Notes: generated from the sequence alone by a model not told the origin. Numbered from the stretch's first letter, positions 22,893-34,560 are shown. The stretch: DNA of 64,000 nucleotides from Metridium senile (GCA_949775045.1 OX459099.1:20444644-20508643); one strand, 5' to 3'. Translations and numbers: made by a program.

Positions 22893-23164
22893 TTTGAAAA
22901 TCGTGCGAGTATTGATAACACAGGGAACCCAACTAACTGGCCACTTCTCTCATTAATTCATCGAGTGTATATTTACATCCCGAAAAACTGATTTAATACA
23001 ATGGAAAACATTTCATAGCCAAACAAATTCTACAAAATCACTTTTTGATAATTCTATTTTTTATGATTTGTAAATTTAGAAAATGTTGGGCTTCCTTTGG
23101 CAGACACCCATGTGTATAAACGCTGACCAGCACACGGGTAATGACTCAGGAGAAAAAATTCAAA
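22893..23164. promoter_or_regulatory. Bidirectional promoter VPS72/PSMB4
   Basis: The two divergent start codons are 272 bp apart. Each is embedded in CAAAATGGCG (VPS72 CAAAATGGCGGAAG on the minus strand, PSMB4 CAAAATGGCGTCGC on the plus strand), matching the YY1/TISU motif (consensus SAASATGGCGGC) that combines promoter and short-5'UTR start-site functions. TGACTCAG at 23142-23149 lies 15 bp before PSMB4's ATG context and resembles an AP-1/ARE site. No TATA box is evident. Confidence 0.6.
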
Positions 23165-26100
23165 ATGGCGTCGCACAACTTTCCACTCCATTCAGGTTTT
23201 CCACAACCTTTGTGGACTAATGGACCCTCTCCAGGAGCCCATTATAACTTTCCTGGAGGACAAAGTCATGTCCAATCCGGCCCAGCTAAAAGAACTTTGT
23301 AAGTTTGTAGTATTTTTGTGTTTTTCGTTCGATTTTGTTGGCATGTGTCAAGATAAAAATTGCCAACATTTTCTAGTGAAAGAGAAAGTTTCTCAAAAGC
23401 TAGTGTATTTAAAAAAGGCAGATCTCTTCTCTTTCTTTTTTAAGTTTTATTTGTCCGTATTTGGTTGATTAAATCCCCTAGAGTTTTTTATTCTGTTGAA
23501 ACTAAATTATTGCAATGCAAGATCTTTTATTACATGTGCATGCCTTTGTCAGATGAATTCGCTTTGAAAAAAGTTTAATAACTATAATGAAACTCCCTCA
23601 ATAGATATCTATTATAAATGTAGTACGTACTTAATATGTTTATTAATCTTAAAGTCGTTTTTTCCAAGCTGCAATTTTCTGTAAACCTGCAGATTTTTGT
23701 ACTCTTTTATAATTACCGGTATAAATAAATTTCATAATCTATAATTAGTATTATCAGTTGATATTTGCACATTTGACGTTGATTAACCTCAGCCACAATA
23801 GCGTGTAATGTATTCTTAATAAATTGACTACAGTCGTGGTATTTTAAGGAATGTACACATTTTCAAACAATTGAAACACTTACTAAATTCCACAGGCTGT
23901 AGTCAAATTCTAAAGAATACATTACATGCTATCAAGGTTAAGAGTGTCAATGAGAATCATGGAAAGGCCTATTGTGAGAGTCATCATTGTATAAACGGTC
24001 ATAATCATTGTCGATTACACCAATCAATCTTGATTAAAGTGGCTTTAGTCGTTATTTATAGAACAAAAACTAACGCAAGTAGGTTTGTGATCATTTTATT
24101 CTCGACGTTTCGACGCTATCTAGCGTCATTTTCAAGAGAAAATTAGTATTCAAGAAATCAAAAAGTTTTATACAATAATAGTGGTCCAAAACTTTTTGAT
24201 TTCTTGAATACTAATTTTCTCTTGAAAACACCTATCAATACCATCAAAATATTTGAAATCACCATCAACATTATCACATGTGCCATCATTATCATTAAAA
24301 TTCTTGGCATCAACATCATCATCATCATGTCATCATTATCATCATAATATTTTTCATCTTTATTATCAACATTTCCTTATTTGTCATTATCAAAATACCA
24401 TCATTATCAACACCATCATCATGCTGATAATGTTGCCGTTATTTCAGACATCCAACAACTACAGGTACTTCAGTGCTTGGCATCAAGTTCAACGGTGGTG
24501 TGGTCATGGCTGCTGATACTCTAGGTATCATAACTATATGATTATAAATATAATTTAAAGAACAATGATAAACTTGCCGTTGACAACGTCCCAACATTAT
24601 TATCAAACTAGATATCAAAACATTTGAGTGACCTATAGTCAAGTGAGACACTTTTACGGTTTTCTGTATTTTGACCATAACTTATATGTTTCCACTATAA
24701 TCCTCCTCTCTTAGTTTATAAAAGCTGCAGTAAAATCGCTGTTTGTTAACACGCGCGATTGCATCGCTGTAAAAACGCTGCAAAAATTGCATCTCAAATA
24801 GCCACAAAAGCTGCCTGTGTGGACAGTCCATAAGAAGGTTATCACACTTGCTTGAGCAGGATCTATTTCCCCTAAAACTAACGTAACTAAAATTTCAATA
24901 TTAAGGTTCCTATGGTTCATTGGCACGTTATCGGTCTGTGTCTCGTTTAATGAAAGTCAATGATAATACAATCATTGGTGCATCTGGGGATTATGCCGAC
25001 TTCCAGTATATGAAGGCTGTACTTGAACAAAAAATGTAAGTATAGATATATATGTAACACTCTTCTAAGTGTTTGATCTATTTTGGCTTCTCAAATTCAT
25101 GGATAATTCTGATTCTCTATTTTCAATTTTTTAATTTTTTTTTGGGGGGGGGGAGGGGGAGGGGGTGAGTGAGGTATTGTTTTTCAAATCAAATGAATTG
25201 TAATTATATGCCTCATTTATATAGCGCTATTCTGAAACTCGTAGCTCTTTACAACTCTACAGTTATGAATATGTGAAAGGACTTTTGGACTGCTGTAAAC
25301 CAGCAGTTTACAATCATGAGTGTTGTTAGTGAATGCCTCTAAGGCCCGACTCTTTGTGAACATAGCACAACAGGATCTTTAACGTCCACCTTATATAGGT
25401 TAGAGTGTAGGCAGACAAGACCTCTGGCTTTACGTCCTTATCCGAGAAGACGAGGATTCAGATCAAAAAAATTTCAATAACAATATCTACCCACAAAAAA
25501 AAACAAGGCATTCTGGTTATTTTGTGAAAGTAAAGAATAGGAGAAAATCAATGCGAAAGTTGATCAATTTTTCTGCTAATCATTACCACATATGACGACC
25601 ATCGTTATGATAGTGATTTACTTTGCTCATTTATTATTCATGAATTGACAAGAATGTTTTCAACTATTTTCTGTTCAGTATTGATGATGCCTGTCTTGAT
25701 GATGGTCATGGATACACACCACAGTCTGTCTTCTCCTGGCTGACTAGAATCATGTATTACAGGTATGTATGTCAGTCCCAGGTTATCTCGCATGTATTAC
25801 AGGTATGTATGTCAGTCCCAGTTGATCTCGCATGTATTACAGGTATGTATGTCAGTCCCAGGTTATCTCGCTTCAAAGTGCACAAAGGATTGTTTGTCAA
25901 AACAATAGTTCCAAAATGGCTCCTTGAGACAAAAACAATTTCAGTTGCTTTTAGGCATTTGCGTTTTGTTTATATTCTTTATAGAGCAGCAGTGAACATA
26001 TATTGTCCAAGTAACATAGAACTTTTTAATGTAAAGTTATCTTAAGGATGCGTTTTGTTTTTATTCTTTTTTATCCCTGATAGAGTAGCAGTGAACTTAT

Positions 26101-29100
26101 ATTGTCAAAGTAACATAGAACTTTTTAATGTTAAGTTGTGTTAAAGATGTATTTATCAAGGGTTAACACTGTCAGGAAACAAGTCTCTTGAACAACGCCA
26201 TCTTGGAACTGTTGGTGATGCGACAGAAATGCTTCTGATTGGCTTGTACTAAAGGAAGTGTGCATGCAAAATCACCTGGTTTTTATTCATTTATTAATCC
26301 ATCCATTCATTCATTCATCAAGCCATTTATTCATTCATCATTCATAATAATAGACAGTTATTTTAATATGAACTTAGAAAAAAAATTGTATTCCTTATAG
26401 GCGAACCAAGTTTAATCCTCTGTGGAATCAAGTTATTGTTGGAGGTTTTTACAAGGGAGAAAGGTACTAACTAAAGATAAGATATTGTTAAGTATACTGT
26501 AGGGAAATCATAGTAATAATGTGTGTATTTCTATTGTATTATAATTATTAGTATTATTTTATTTTAGCTTTTTTAAGTTAATTTATTTTTTACAAGACAA
26601 CATCTGCACCAACGCATTGAGGAGCATAAGTCTGAAGTATAATCATTGGGATGCCATGTGATAACAGAGCACAATATTTATCATAAAGCTGAACTTAAAA
26701 TCGTGTTTCAAGATCCTTAAGAGATGCAAATCTAAACTTGACTGTCTCATTTACAAGATGCTCTTCTTCCGTGACCGTCGACCGACACTTAACAAACAAT
26801 CAGACTATGTACTGGCCAAAGTCTTTGTTTGACTCTTTTGTTTGTAATTCAATCCTCTATTGTATTTATCAACATATTTAAGCGACTTGTCAAACTTTTA
26901 CATAATAAAGCCTTCAGTTGATAATGGAGTCAAGATGACTCCGAAATGTCAGATTTTTGTGTTGGTTGAACTTATTTTAAATACGTTCTTGGAATCTCTT
27001 TTACTTAATTTATTAATATTAATTAGTTGTTTTCTGTAATTCTTATTCTAATTTACTGATCCTAGTTTCACAATGTTCTTTCTTTTTTAATGTCAACCAT
27101 TCTATTGTATTATAGCTTCCTTGGTTTTGTTGATAAGATAGGAATTGCTTACCAGTCAGATACAGTGGCCAGTGGCTTTGGAGCTTATTTAGCACAAGTA
27201 AGTCAATGTTATTGAGACTTTTTTTATTTCGACATATTTTTTCTCTGTGTTTTGTTCAAGAGCCAATGGCTTGTCGAGGAAGATTACACTACAATAATTA
27301 ATTATTTACAATATTTTTGCAGTACAAAAAAAAATGAATAAATAATAAAATAATTATTTAAAGAAACAAAACAATTCTTATGAGAACCATACAAAGAGTG
27401 TGTACAGAATTGAAAATGATAACATGATAACTAATTCGGCTTCAAAACAAAAGGGATTAACTTAGTACACACTCTCGACCACCCTCGGGCAAGAAGAGAG
27501 TGGTCACTTACGGGAGGTGGTCGCTGTTTTTTTACAGAGTTTATATCAGTGGGAAACAAAATGGGTAATTGAAAGAGTGGTCGCCTACTGGATATGGTCG
27601 CTTACGGGATATAGTCGCTTACGAGAATGGTTGTTAGGAGAGCGTCAACTGTATACCCAAAAAAGTCTGATTTACCCTGCATTTACAAATCTTTTAGTAT
27701 CCAACATATATTTTTGAGACTTTTATACATACATCAGCTAGCAGAATGAATGAATTTGTTTCTATTTGTGTCAATACAGCCTATGTTACGTGATGCTTTT
27801 GAGAAGAACCCTAACTTAACACTGGAGCAAGCAAAGAAGGTTGTTGTTGATTGCTTGAAAGTTTTGTTCTACAGAGATGCAAGATCATTGAATAAGGTAT
27901 AGTTTACTCTACTCAATTCGATTCGATTCGATGTTATCATATTCCATTTTGTTTCATACCGGTCTGTTCTATTTCATTAGGTTGTGTTGCAATCTATTCT
28001 AATAATAATAATCTTTATTTGCCTCTTTTTTTTTTCATGTAATTACAATTTATAAGCATATTAATGTGGCAAGAAAATCTCAGCAAGTCTTTAAAGACTT
28101 TTCTAGGAGAGTTCCTTCTATAATTACATATTGTTTTATATATATACATATTTTTTTATATTTTCTAATCAATTCTATCTTAATCCATTCTTTCCATGCC
28201 ATTCTGTGCTATTCTATCCTATCCCATTCTATTCTTACTCTATTTCTATTCTATTGTGTATTCTTATTCCTATTCTATCTTATATTCTATTGTACCCTAT
28301 TCTATTGTATCCCATTCCATGCTATTCAATTTCTATTCCTATCATATTATTTTCTCATTTTATTCCATACTATTCTATTGTATCATGCTATTTTATCCCA
28401 CCTTTTTACCATCCTATTCCTGTTCTATCCTATTCTATGGTATCCCATTCCATTCCCTGCTGTTCAATTTATATTCATATTCTATTCTCATTCTATTTCT
28501 ATTCTATCCCATCTTTTACCATCTTATTTCTATTCTATCCTATTCTATGGTATCCCATTCCATTCCCTGCTATTCAATTTTTATTCATATTCTATTCTAA
28601 TTCTATTTCTATTCTATCCCATCTTTTACCATCCTATTTCTATTTCTATCCTATTCTATTGTATCCCATTACATTCCCTGCTGTTCAATTTCTATTCCTA
28701 TTCTATTCTCATTCTATTCTATCCCATCTTTTACCATCTTATTCCCATTCTATCCTATTATATTGTATCCCATTACATTCCCTGCTGTTCAATTTCTATT
28801 CCTATTCTATTCTCATTCTATTCTATCCCATCTTTTACCATCTTATTCCCATTCTATCCTATTATATTGTATCCCATTACATTCCCTGCTGTTCAATTTC
28901 TATTCCTATTCTATTCTCATTCTATTCTATCCCATCTTTTACCATCTTATTCCCATTCTATCCTATTATATTGTATCCCATTACATTCCCTGCTGTTCAA
29001 TTTCTATTCCTATTCTATTCTCATTCTATTCTATCCCATCTTTTACCATCTTATTCCCATTCTATCCTATTATATTGTATCCCATTACATTCCCTGCTGT

Positions 29101-31114
29101 TCAATTTCTATTCCTATTCTATTCTATTTCTATTCTATCCCATCTTTTACCATCCTATTTCTATTGTATCCTATTCTATGGTATCCCATTCCATTCCCTG
29201 CTGTTCAATTTATATTCATATTCTATTCTCATTCTATTTCTATTCTATCCCATCTTTTACCATCCTATTTCTATTGTATCCTATTCTATGGTATCCCATT
29301 CTACTCCCTGCTGTTCAATTTATATTCCTATTATATTCTCATTCTATTTCTATTCTATCCCATCTTTTACCATCCTATTTCTGTTCTATCCTATTCTATT
29401 GTATCCCATTCCATTCCCTGCTATTCAATTTTTATTCCTATTCTAATTCTATTTCTATTCTATCCCATCTTTTACCATCCTATTTCTGTTCTATCCTATT
29501 CTATTGTATCCCATTCCATTCTCTGCTATTCAATGTGTATTCCTATTCTATTCTAATTCTATTTCTATTGTATCCCATCTTTTACCATCTTATTTCTATT
29601 CTATCCTAAAGGTATCCCATTCCACTCCCTGCTGTTCAATTTCTATTCCTATTCTATCCCATCTTGTTCCTGTTCTATCCTATTCTATTTTATCCCATTC
29701 CATTGCCTGCTATTCAATTTCTATTCCTTTTCTATTCTATCCCATCTTATTCCTGTTCTATCCTATTCTATTATATTCCTTTTCATTCCCTGCTGTTCAA
29801 TTACTATTCCTATTCTAGTTTCTTCTTAACACTGTTTTGTGTTCATCTAGTTTGAGATAGCTGTGATCACTAATGATGGTACTGTAATAGAAGAACCCCA
29901 GTCTGCTGACACTAACTGGAATATAGCTCCTATGGTCAAGTACGTATTCTCACAATGACTTGTGTGTTCTCTCAGGATAATATCTGAGTTGGGTTTTTGA
30001 TGTGTTGTTCTCTCCCAAGCCAGATGATCTCGCTTCTTCGCAGCACGCAATCGATTGTTTGTCAAAACGAATAGTTCCAAAATAAGACAAAAACAATTTT
30101 GGTTACTTTTTTTAATGTCCAATTAACATAAAACTTTTTAATGTAAAGTTATTTTAAGGGTGTATTTATCGCCGGGAAACAACTCTCTCGAACTACACCA
30201 TCTTGGAAGTGTTGGTGATATGACAGAAATACTTCTGACTGGCTTATACTAACCAAAAGTGCTGGATCATATTTTTTTATCGGGATCATATGTTAGATGA
30301 GTTTGTTTAATGTGTTGTTCTCTCCCATGCCATGAAGGCTTATGACCTTGCATTCCAGTATCCCCCCTTATCAGAAATCAACATTTGAGCAGAGCTGTGA
30401 GCTAAAAACGTAATGTTAGGGTAGTGAGAGTGGTCTGAGTTAGTATGAATAGTTGTAGAATCTTTTTACAATGAACAATGTACATGGCATCCTTGGGAAC
30501 CCAGGGGTAATCTTCTGTTGCTCATTTCTCGCTCCCAGAATAAATACCCCTGGGAATGTAGTCTGTTGGAGCTTGTTCCAGAAGTCAAAATTCAGCTCTT
30601 TCCTGATTGGTCGACCCACTGAGGTCGACCAATGAAAATCAATATAACCATTCAGAGGAAGTCATTAAATAATAGTTTGAATGGTTATCTTGATTTTCAT
30701 TGGTCGACCTCAGCAGGTAGACCAATCAGTAAAGAGCTGAATTTTGACTTCTGGAACAAGCTCCAACAGACTACATTCCCAGGGGTATTTATTCTGGGAG
30801 CGAGAAATGAGCAACAGAAGATTACCCCTGGGTTACCAAGGATGTGAACATGGTAGAAGCTACCAGAAGAGGAGCCATTAGGTTGCCTCAGACTGCATCT
30901 GCGGTCAACTACATTACTTTACTTTTCTTTTATGTACACCAATTAAATGGCTGGTCGACTGATGTTGCCTGTTCAGACATCATCGATAGCTGGTCAATAT
31001 CTAAAGTGAACATGGTGTCTTGACTGGGCCTAGAGTGTGCTAGACAGAAAATTATCTCATGTTCAAATTATTTTATTAATAGTGTTTCTTTTGTCTTTTA
31101 GGGGTTATGAATAA
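23165..31114 (+). CDS. PSMB4: Proteasome 20S subunit beta type-4 (beta-7)
   Basis: Nine exons: 23165-23298, 24448-24524, 24906-25035, 25679-25762, 26401-26463, 27116-27197, 27780-27896, 29851-29939, 31102-31114. They join in frame to 262 residues (human 264). Landmarks: a 43-residue propeptide, likely mature start at Thr44 ([13 protein letters not shown]), [84 protein letters not shown] and the C-terminus KGYE. Beta-7 is a non-catalytic subunit of the outer beta ring of the 20S core in cytosol and nucleus; its C-terminal tail helps join the half-proteasomes. The start matches TISU. Oddities are a triplicated donor after exon 4 and a 1.7-kb satellite in intron 7. AATAAA follows at 31193-31198. 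Confidence 0.97.
24090..24240. repeat. Foldback with GAAACGTC hairpin in PSMB4 intron 1
   Basis: TTTTCAAGAGAAAATTAGTA and its complement flank GTGGTCCAAAA. At 24104-24138, read on the minus strand, a GACGCTA/TAGCGTC hairpin is followed by GAAACGTCGAG. Short ATCATT microsatellite follows to about 24420. Confidence 0.6.
25143..25166. repeat. Poly-G tract in PSMB4 intron 3
   Basis: A run of G with two single A interruptions (GGGGGGGGGGAGGGGGAGGG...). A likely site of length uncertainty. Confidence 0.8.
25197..25450. repeat. SINE-like repeat (TTTATATAGCGC type)
   Basis: Contains CATTTATATAGCGCTATTCT, CTCTTTACAA, GGATCTTTAACGTCC and ACGTCCTTATCCGAGAAGACG, words that recur in invertebrate SINE-like repeats. 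No target duplication identified. Intron 3 of PSMB4. Confidence 0.45.
25751..25870. repeat. 40-bp tandem triplication across the exon 4 splice donor of PSMB4
   Basis: The unit CATGTATTACAG|GTATGTATGTCAGTCCCAG... holds the last 12 bases of exon 4 and the donor GTATGT. It is present three times in a row, with only one or two differences in copy 2 (GTTGATCTCG for GGTTATCTCG). The first donor keeps the reading frame into exon 5; use of donor 2 or 3 would add 40 or 80 nt and shift the frame. Confidence 0.9.
25861..26280. repeat. MITE-like repeat GATTGTTTGTCAAAACRA, copy 1
   Basis: Shared blocks: GGATTGTTTGTCAAAAC, AGTTCCAAAATGGC, AACNACGCCATCTTGGAACTG, GAAATGCTTCTGATTGGC, AATCACCTGG. Internal segment AGTGAACATATATTGTC is duplicated here (about 25990 and 26090). 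Copies at 30019-30255 and 53579-53911. Intron 4 of PSMB4. Confidence 0.65.
26280..26345. repeat. (ATTC)n microsatellite
   Basis: Short degenerate ATTC/ATCC repeat in intron 4 of PSMB4. Confidence 0.8.
27985..28045 (-). mobile_element. LINE/SINE-like 3' tail
   Basis: Minus strand reads GAGGCAAATAAAGATTATTA followed by a short repeat, like the 3' end of the LINE fragment at 731-1645 (AATAAAGATTCTATTC). It immediately precedes the TATTC-based satellite in intron 7 of PSMB4. Confidence 0.4.
28120..29822. repeat. TATTC-derived satellite with ~104-bp period in PSMB4 intron 7
   Basis: The whole 1.7 kb is made of TATTC/TATCC pentamers arranged in a higher-order unit marked by CCCTGCTGTTCAATTT. This marker recurs at about 28679, 28783, 28887, 28991 and 29095, giving a 104-bp period in the central part. 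Units with CTATGGTATCCC or TATTATATTGTATCCC alternate. The plus strand lacks stop codons in all three frames, producing ORFs of up to 496 codons that are artefacts. Confidence 0.95.
30019..30255. repeat. MITE-like repeat GATTGTTTGTCAAAACRA, copy 2
   Basis: Starts CCAGATGATCTCGCTTC and includes ATCGATTGTTTGTCAAAAC, ACACCATCTTGGAAGTG and ACAGAAATACTTCTGACTGG. Intron 8 of PSMB4. Confidence 0.6.
30491..30841. mobile_element. 351-bp foldback element in PSMB4 intron 8
   Basis: Left end CCTTGGGAACCCAGGGGTAA, right end is its near-complement (TTACCCCTGGGTTACCAAGG). The arms run inward through GCTCCCAGAATAAATACCCC, CAAAATTCAGCTCTTT and TTGGTCGACC to a short loop near 30660-30680. Confidence 0.75.
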
Positions 31115-31192
31115 ATAACAGTGGTTGGTATTTTCAGTCAGGCGTTCCTCAATGTGTAGTCTTATGTATTGCTATTGTAACATACATGTTTA

Positions 31193-31198
31193 AATAAA
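31193..31198 (+). terminator. Polyadenylation signal of PSMB4
   Basis: AATAAA 79 bases after the TAA stop codon. Confidence 0.65.
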
Positions 31199-31379
31199 TA
31201 CATGAAAATGACTTTTTTGTAGTAGGGTACCCTGTGGATGAATCACCACAGGAAGCCCGGTTTGTATAAAAATATGTTTTTTGTTGTTGTTGTCATAAAC
31301 CTTTTCAGAAATTATATAGATTGAAGTCGTGGTTGGTGTGAATATAATTAAGTAAATGTATAGGTTAATTTATCATGAT

Positions 31380-31965
31380 TGTCTGAGCAAAAGTATCGTT
31401 ATCGTCATCATTATCATCATCAATGTCATTATTAACATTATCGTTATCTTAATCATTATTATCACTTGTGTCAACATAATCATTGTCATCGTTATTATCA
31501 TCATCATCATCAATGTCATTATTAACATTATCGTTATCTTAATCAATATTATCACTTGTGTCATCATAATCATTGTCATCGTTATCATTATCATCATCAA
31601 TGTCATCATCAATGTCATCATTAACATTATCATTATCACTTGTGTCATCATAATCATTGTCATCGTTATCGTTATCATAATCATTGTTATCACTTGTGTC
31701 ATCATAATCATTGTCATCATTATCGTTATCATAATCATTGTTATCACCTTTGTCATCATGATCATTGTCATAATTATCGTTATCATAATCATTATTATCA
31801 CCTTTGTCATCATTATCATTCTCTACCGTCATCGTCATCATTTGTTTAATCGCCCCAAACATCATTATCATTGTCATAATCATCAAAGTTACATCACTAA
31901 CCTCGTTCTCATTATCAAGTTCATTCTCATCATCATTCTCATCATCACGATCATTATTATTATCT
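31380..31965. repeat. (ATC/ATT)n-rich tract with ~62-bp higher-order period
   Basis: Repeats of ATCATTGTCATCGTTATC and ATTATCACTTGTGTCATCAT. Open frames of up to 293 codons in it are low-complexity Ile/Val or Asp/Asn strings. Confidence 0.95.
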
Positions 31966-32061
31966 CCATTTCTCTAAGCATAGTTAATTCTATTCAGTAC
32001 CGTGAGTTACAGTGTACATATGTATATTGGCTAGAATTTGACAGATGTTGTGGGTACAAGC

Positions 32062-32143
32062 CAACCTCGTTCCCAGGGCCCTCTTCCTTCGCTTTTGGGT
32101 GGGGCGGGAAATGCGAAGGGAGATGGCCCTGGGAACGAGGTTG
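32062..32143. mobile_element. 82-bp hAT-like MITE with target duplication
   Basis: Perfect ends CAACCTCGTTCCCAGGGCC / complement, flanked directly by GGTACAAGC on both sides (32053-32061 and 32144-32152). A duplication of 8-9 bp points to a hAT-type transposase. Confidence 0.8.
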
Positions 32144-32588
32144 GGTACAAGCTATCTATAATGACCACATTTCTTGGATTTGGGATGCAATATTTTATTA
32201 TTCTACAGTATTTTCAGCCAGTTATTCATTCTTCTGATTCAACATGTATTCGATCGCGAACGTGGAGAATATTTTTGAGAAATTTAGCGTAGCTTAGTTT
32301 TTATCATTAGTACACAGTATTATTATGACCAGGTTTTATAATCCAGTATTTAGTCAATCCGTGTTAATTCCTGAACATGAAATCAAATTTATATCCAACC
32401 TTGTTGAAGTAAGGGTTTGTGTTTTCATTGGTTCAGTGGTCATTATAAATCTATTTGTTTACGATCAATCGTTCTAGAAGCGATGATCGCGTCCTATGAT
32501 CATATACCATATCAATCAAACAGAACTAATAAATGGAAACTAGCGAGTAAACTAGTTTAGGCTGCGTCGGTGTTTGATATCAACGATA

Positions 32589-32866
32589 TAGGTAATAGAA
32601 TGAAATTTGTAACACCGTAAAAAATGTTGACTTAACTTTACTGACGTTTCGAGCTTTAGCCCTTTGTCGAAGTAAAAATAGAACTAATAATTACATTTCA
32701 CGAATAAAAGATATATGTAAAAAATTAAAAACAAATTTCTATGAAAAAAAAAAAATGAAAACACTACATCTTTAGATTTGTGTATACTCCGACTAAGGGC
32801 TAAAGCTCGAAACGTCTGTAAAGTTAACATTTTTTATGGTGTTACAAATTTCATTCTATTACCTAT
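32589..32866. mobile_element. Foldback element with GAAACGTC hairpins, copy 1
   Basis: ATAGGTAATAGAATGAAATT and its complement form the ends, with TTGTAACACC next to them. Just inside each arm lies a GGGCTAAAGCTC hairpin followed by GAAACGTC. Related sequences at 58640-58920 and 63335-63525. Confidence 0.65.
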
Positions 32867-34560
32867 AATATCTCGACATAATCTCTGTTTTTTTTTAATG
32901 TAAATAATTGAAAATGCCTCGATTATTTTATGTGTGGGTGTTTAATTTGCACATAATATCTCGGCAATAACCTCTATGTTCTTGACGAGAATAATGATTC
33001 TATGACCACAATATTTCAGCAACAACCTCTATGTTCTAATGGGAATAATGATTGTATGCCCATAATCTCTCAACAATAACCTCTGTTATTAATGGGAATA
33101 ATTATTATAAGCTCCTCGATTATTCGTGTTTTGATGAATACTCATAATATCTCTAAAACAACCTCCATGTTCTTGACAAGAATAATGATTCAACGTCCAT
33201 AATATCTCAACAATAACCTCTATGCTCTTGACTCTGATAGAGATATTTTCCCATAATTCCTTGCAGTATATTTATTTAACTTGCAAACCTTTTGAAATCG
33301 GTGTAAATGTTACAAACTGTTCTTGACAAGAATAATGATTCAATGACCATAATATCTCAACAATAACCTCCATGTTATTGACTCTGATAGCGACATTTAC
33401 CCATAACTCCTTGTAGTATATTTATTTAACTTGCCAACCTTTTGAAATCGGTGTAAATGTTACAAACTGTTCTTGACAAGAATAATGATTCAATGTCCAT
33501 AATATCTCAACAATAACCTCCATGTTATTGACTCTGATAGCGATATTTACCCATAATTCCTTGTAGTATATTCATTTAATTTGCAAACCTTTTGAAATCG
33601 GTGTAAATGTTACCAACCTTTCCATGTTACGCGTCGTTCGCTCAGTTTGTGTACGCGTTATTTTTTCCACATCGACGCACAACGCTCAAAGTTTAATTTT
33701 CCCTAACTTTTTTTGGCTCAGTGGTCGGCAGATTTTGGATTTTTTTCCTTAATTTGTTATAATCAGTAGAAAAGTTCATATATATCATGTATAATACTTA
33801 TTAAACAACACTAAGTACTTCTTAAATTGAAGGCTTTTGAAATTCCTCAACCAAGATAGAATTGATTAAACTATTTCGATGTAAGTGTTCTGTTACGGTC
33901 AAACTTTTATCTGAAATTCATATTTTTTTTGCGCATTTTTTTATTATTCTAACTACACATTACTCAAAGAATACAATATTTTTTTGTTTTTTTAATGTAC
34001 AATTTTACGGTTCCTTGGGAATGCTAGCGTCTATCTAAATCTAATTGTTTGTGCGCGTCGCTTTCCGTCTCGACAATACAACACAATCTCAAGTTTTCTC
34101 GAGAAGTAAAAAGCAGACAAACTCTATGAAATGCTTATCCAAAAATGCATTAAACAATTTCACAATATCCTGAAAATTTGATTACAATGTAATCTTTAAA
34201 TATGCTTGATTTTTAATTGTTTATTTGCATATTCTTCTCTTCATGGGCCGATTGTTGTCATTATTTTGAGCACAATGGTTCAGATTCGCTTGGGCTGGCT
34301 TGAATGCAGACGCTTTATCTCTGAATTCAGTGACCAAGGCTAGAACAGTCGAAAACAAAGTTAAGTGAGGACGCGAAATTAAAACTTCAAGGAGTGTCGC
34401 TAGCTATAGACTCGTACGAATTGACTGCAAAATAATTTTGGTTGTACACGTAAATTTTGTTCTTTGCAAGCGATGGATGGTTTCCTTGGTGCTATTACAA
34501 TTTGTTTGAGATTTCGAAGTACTTTAATCGAAGTTCAACTGCGTTAAGAAGTAAGTGGAG
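32867..34560. other. Intergenic, repeats only
   Basis: Apart from the tandem array at 33120-33625 I see no exon. Sequence beyond 33640 is AT-rich and without coding-like frames. Confidence 0.5.
33120..33625. repeat. Tandem repeat, ~153-bp unit, about 3 copies
   Basis: Units share CCATAATATCTCAACAATAA, ACTCTGATAGCGATATTTAC, CTTTTGAAATCGGTGTAAAT and GTTCTTGACAAGAATAATGA. Shorter related stretches precede it (32940-33120), and a solitary piece is at about 57116-57160. Confidence 0.85.

Noticed and set aside
28066..29609. Two overlapping open frames of about 490 codons each (Ser/Tyr/Pro/Ile-rich)
   Set aside because: They are translations of the TATTC satellite inside PSMB4 intron 7; all three frames lack stops because TA-A/G contexts are absent from the repeat.
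31356..32237. 293-codon open frame
   Set aside because: Ile/Val low-complexity translation of an ATC/ATT repeat running into a MITE.
26924..32822. Hammerhead ribozymes suggested by GAAAC and GTC near a hairpin
   Set aside because: The CUGANGA core is missing or altered at most sites and there is no loop between GAAA and GTC to form stem III, so a catalytic fold cannot be supported.
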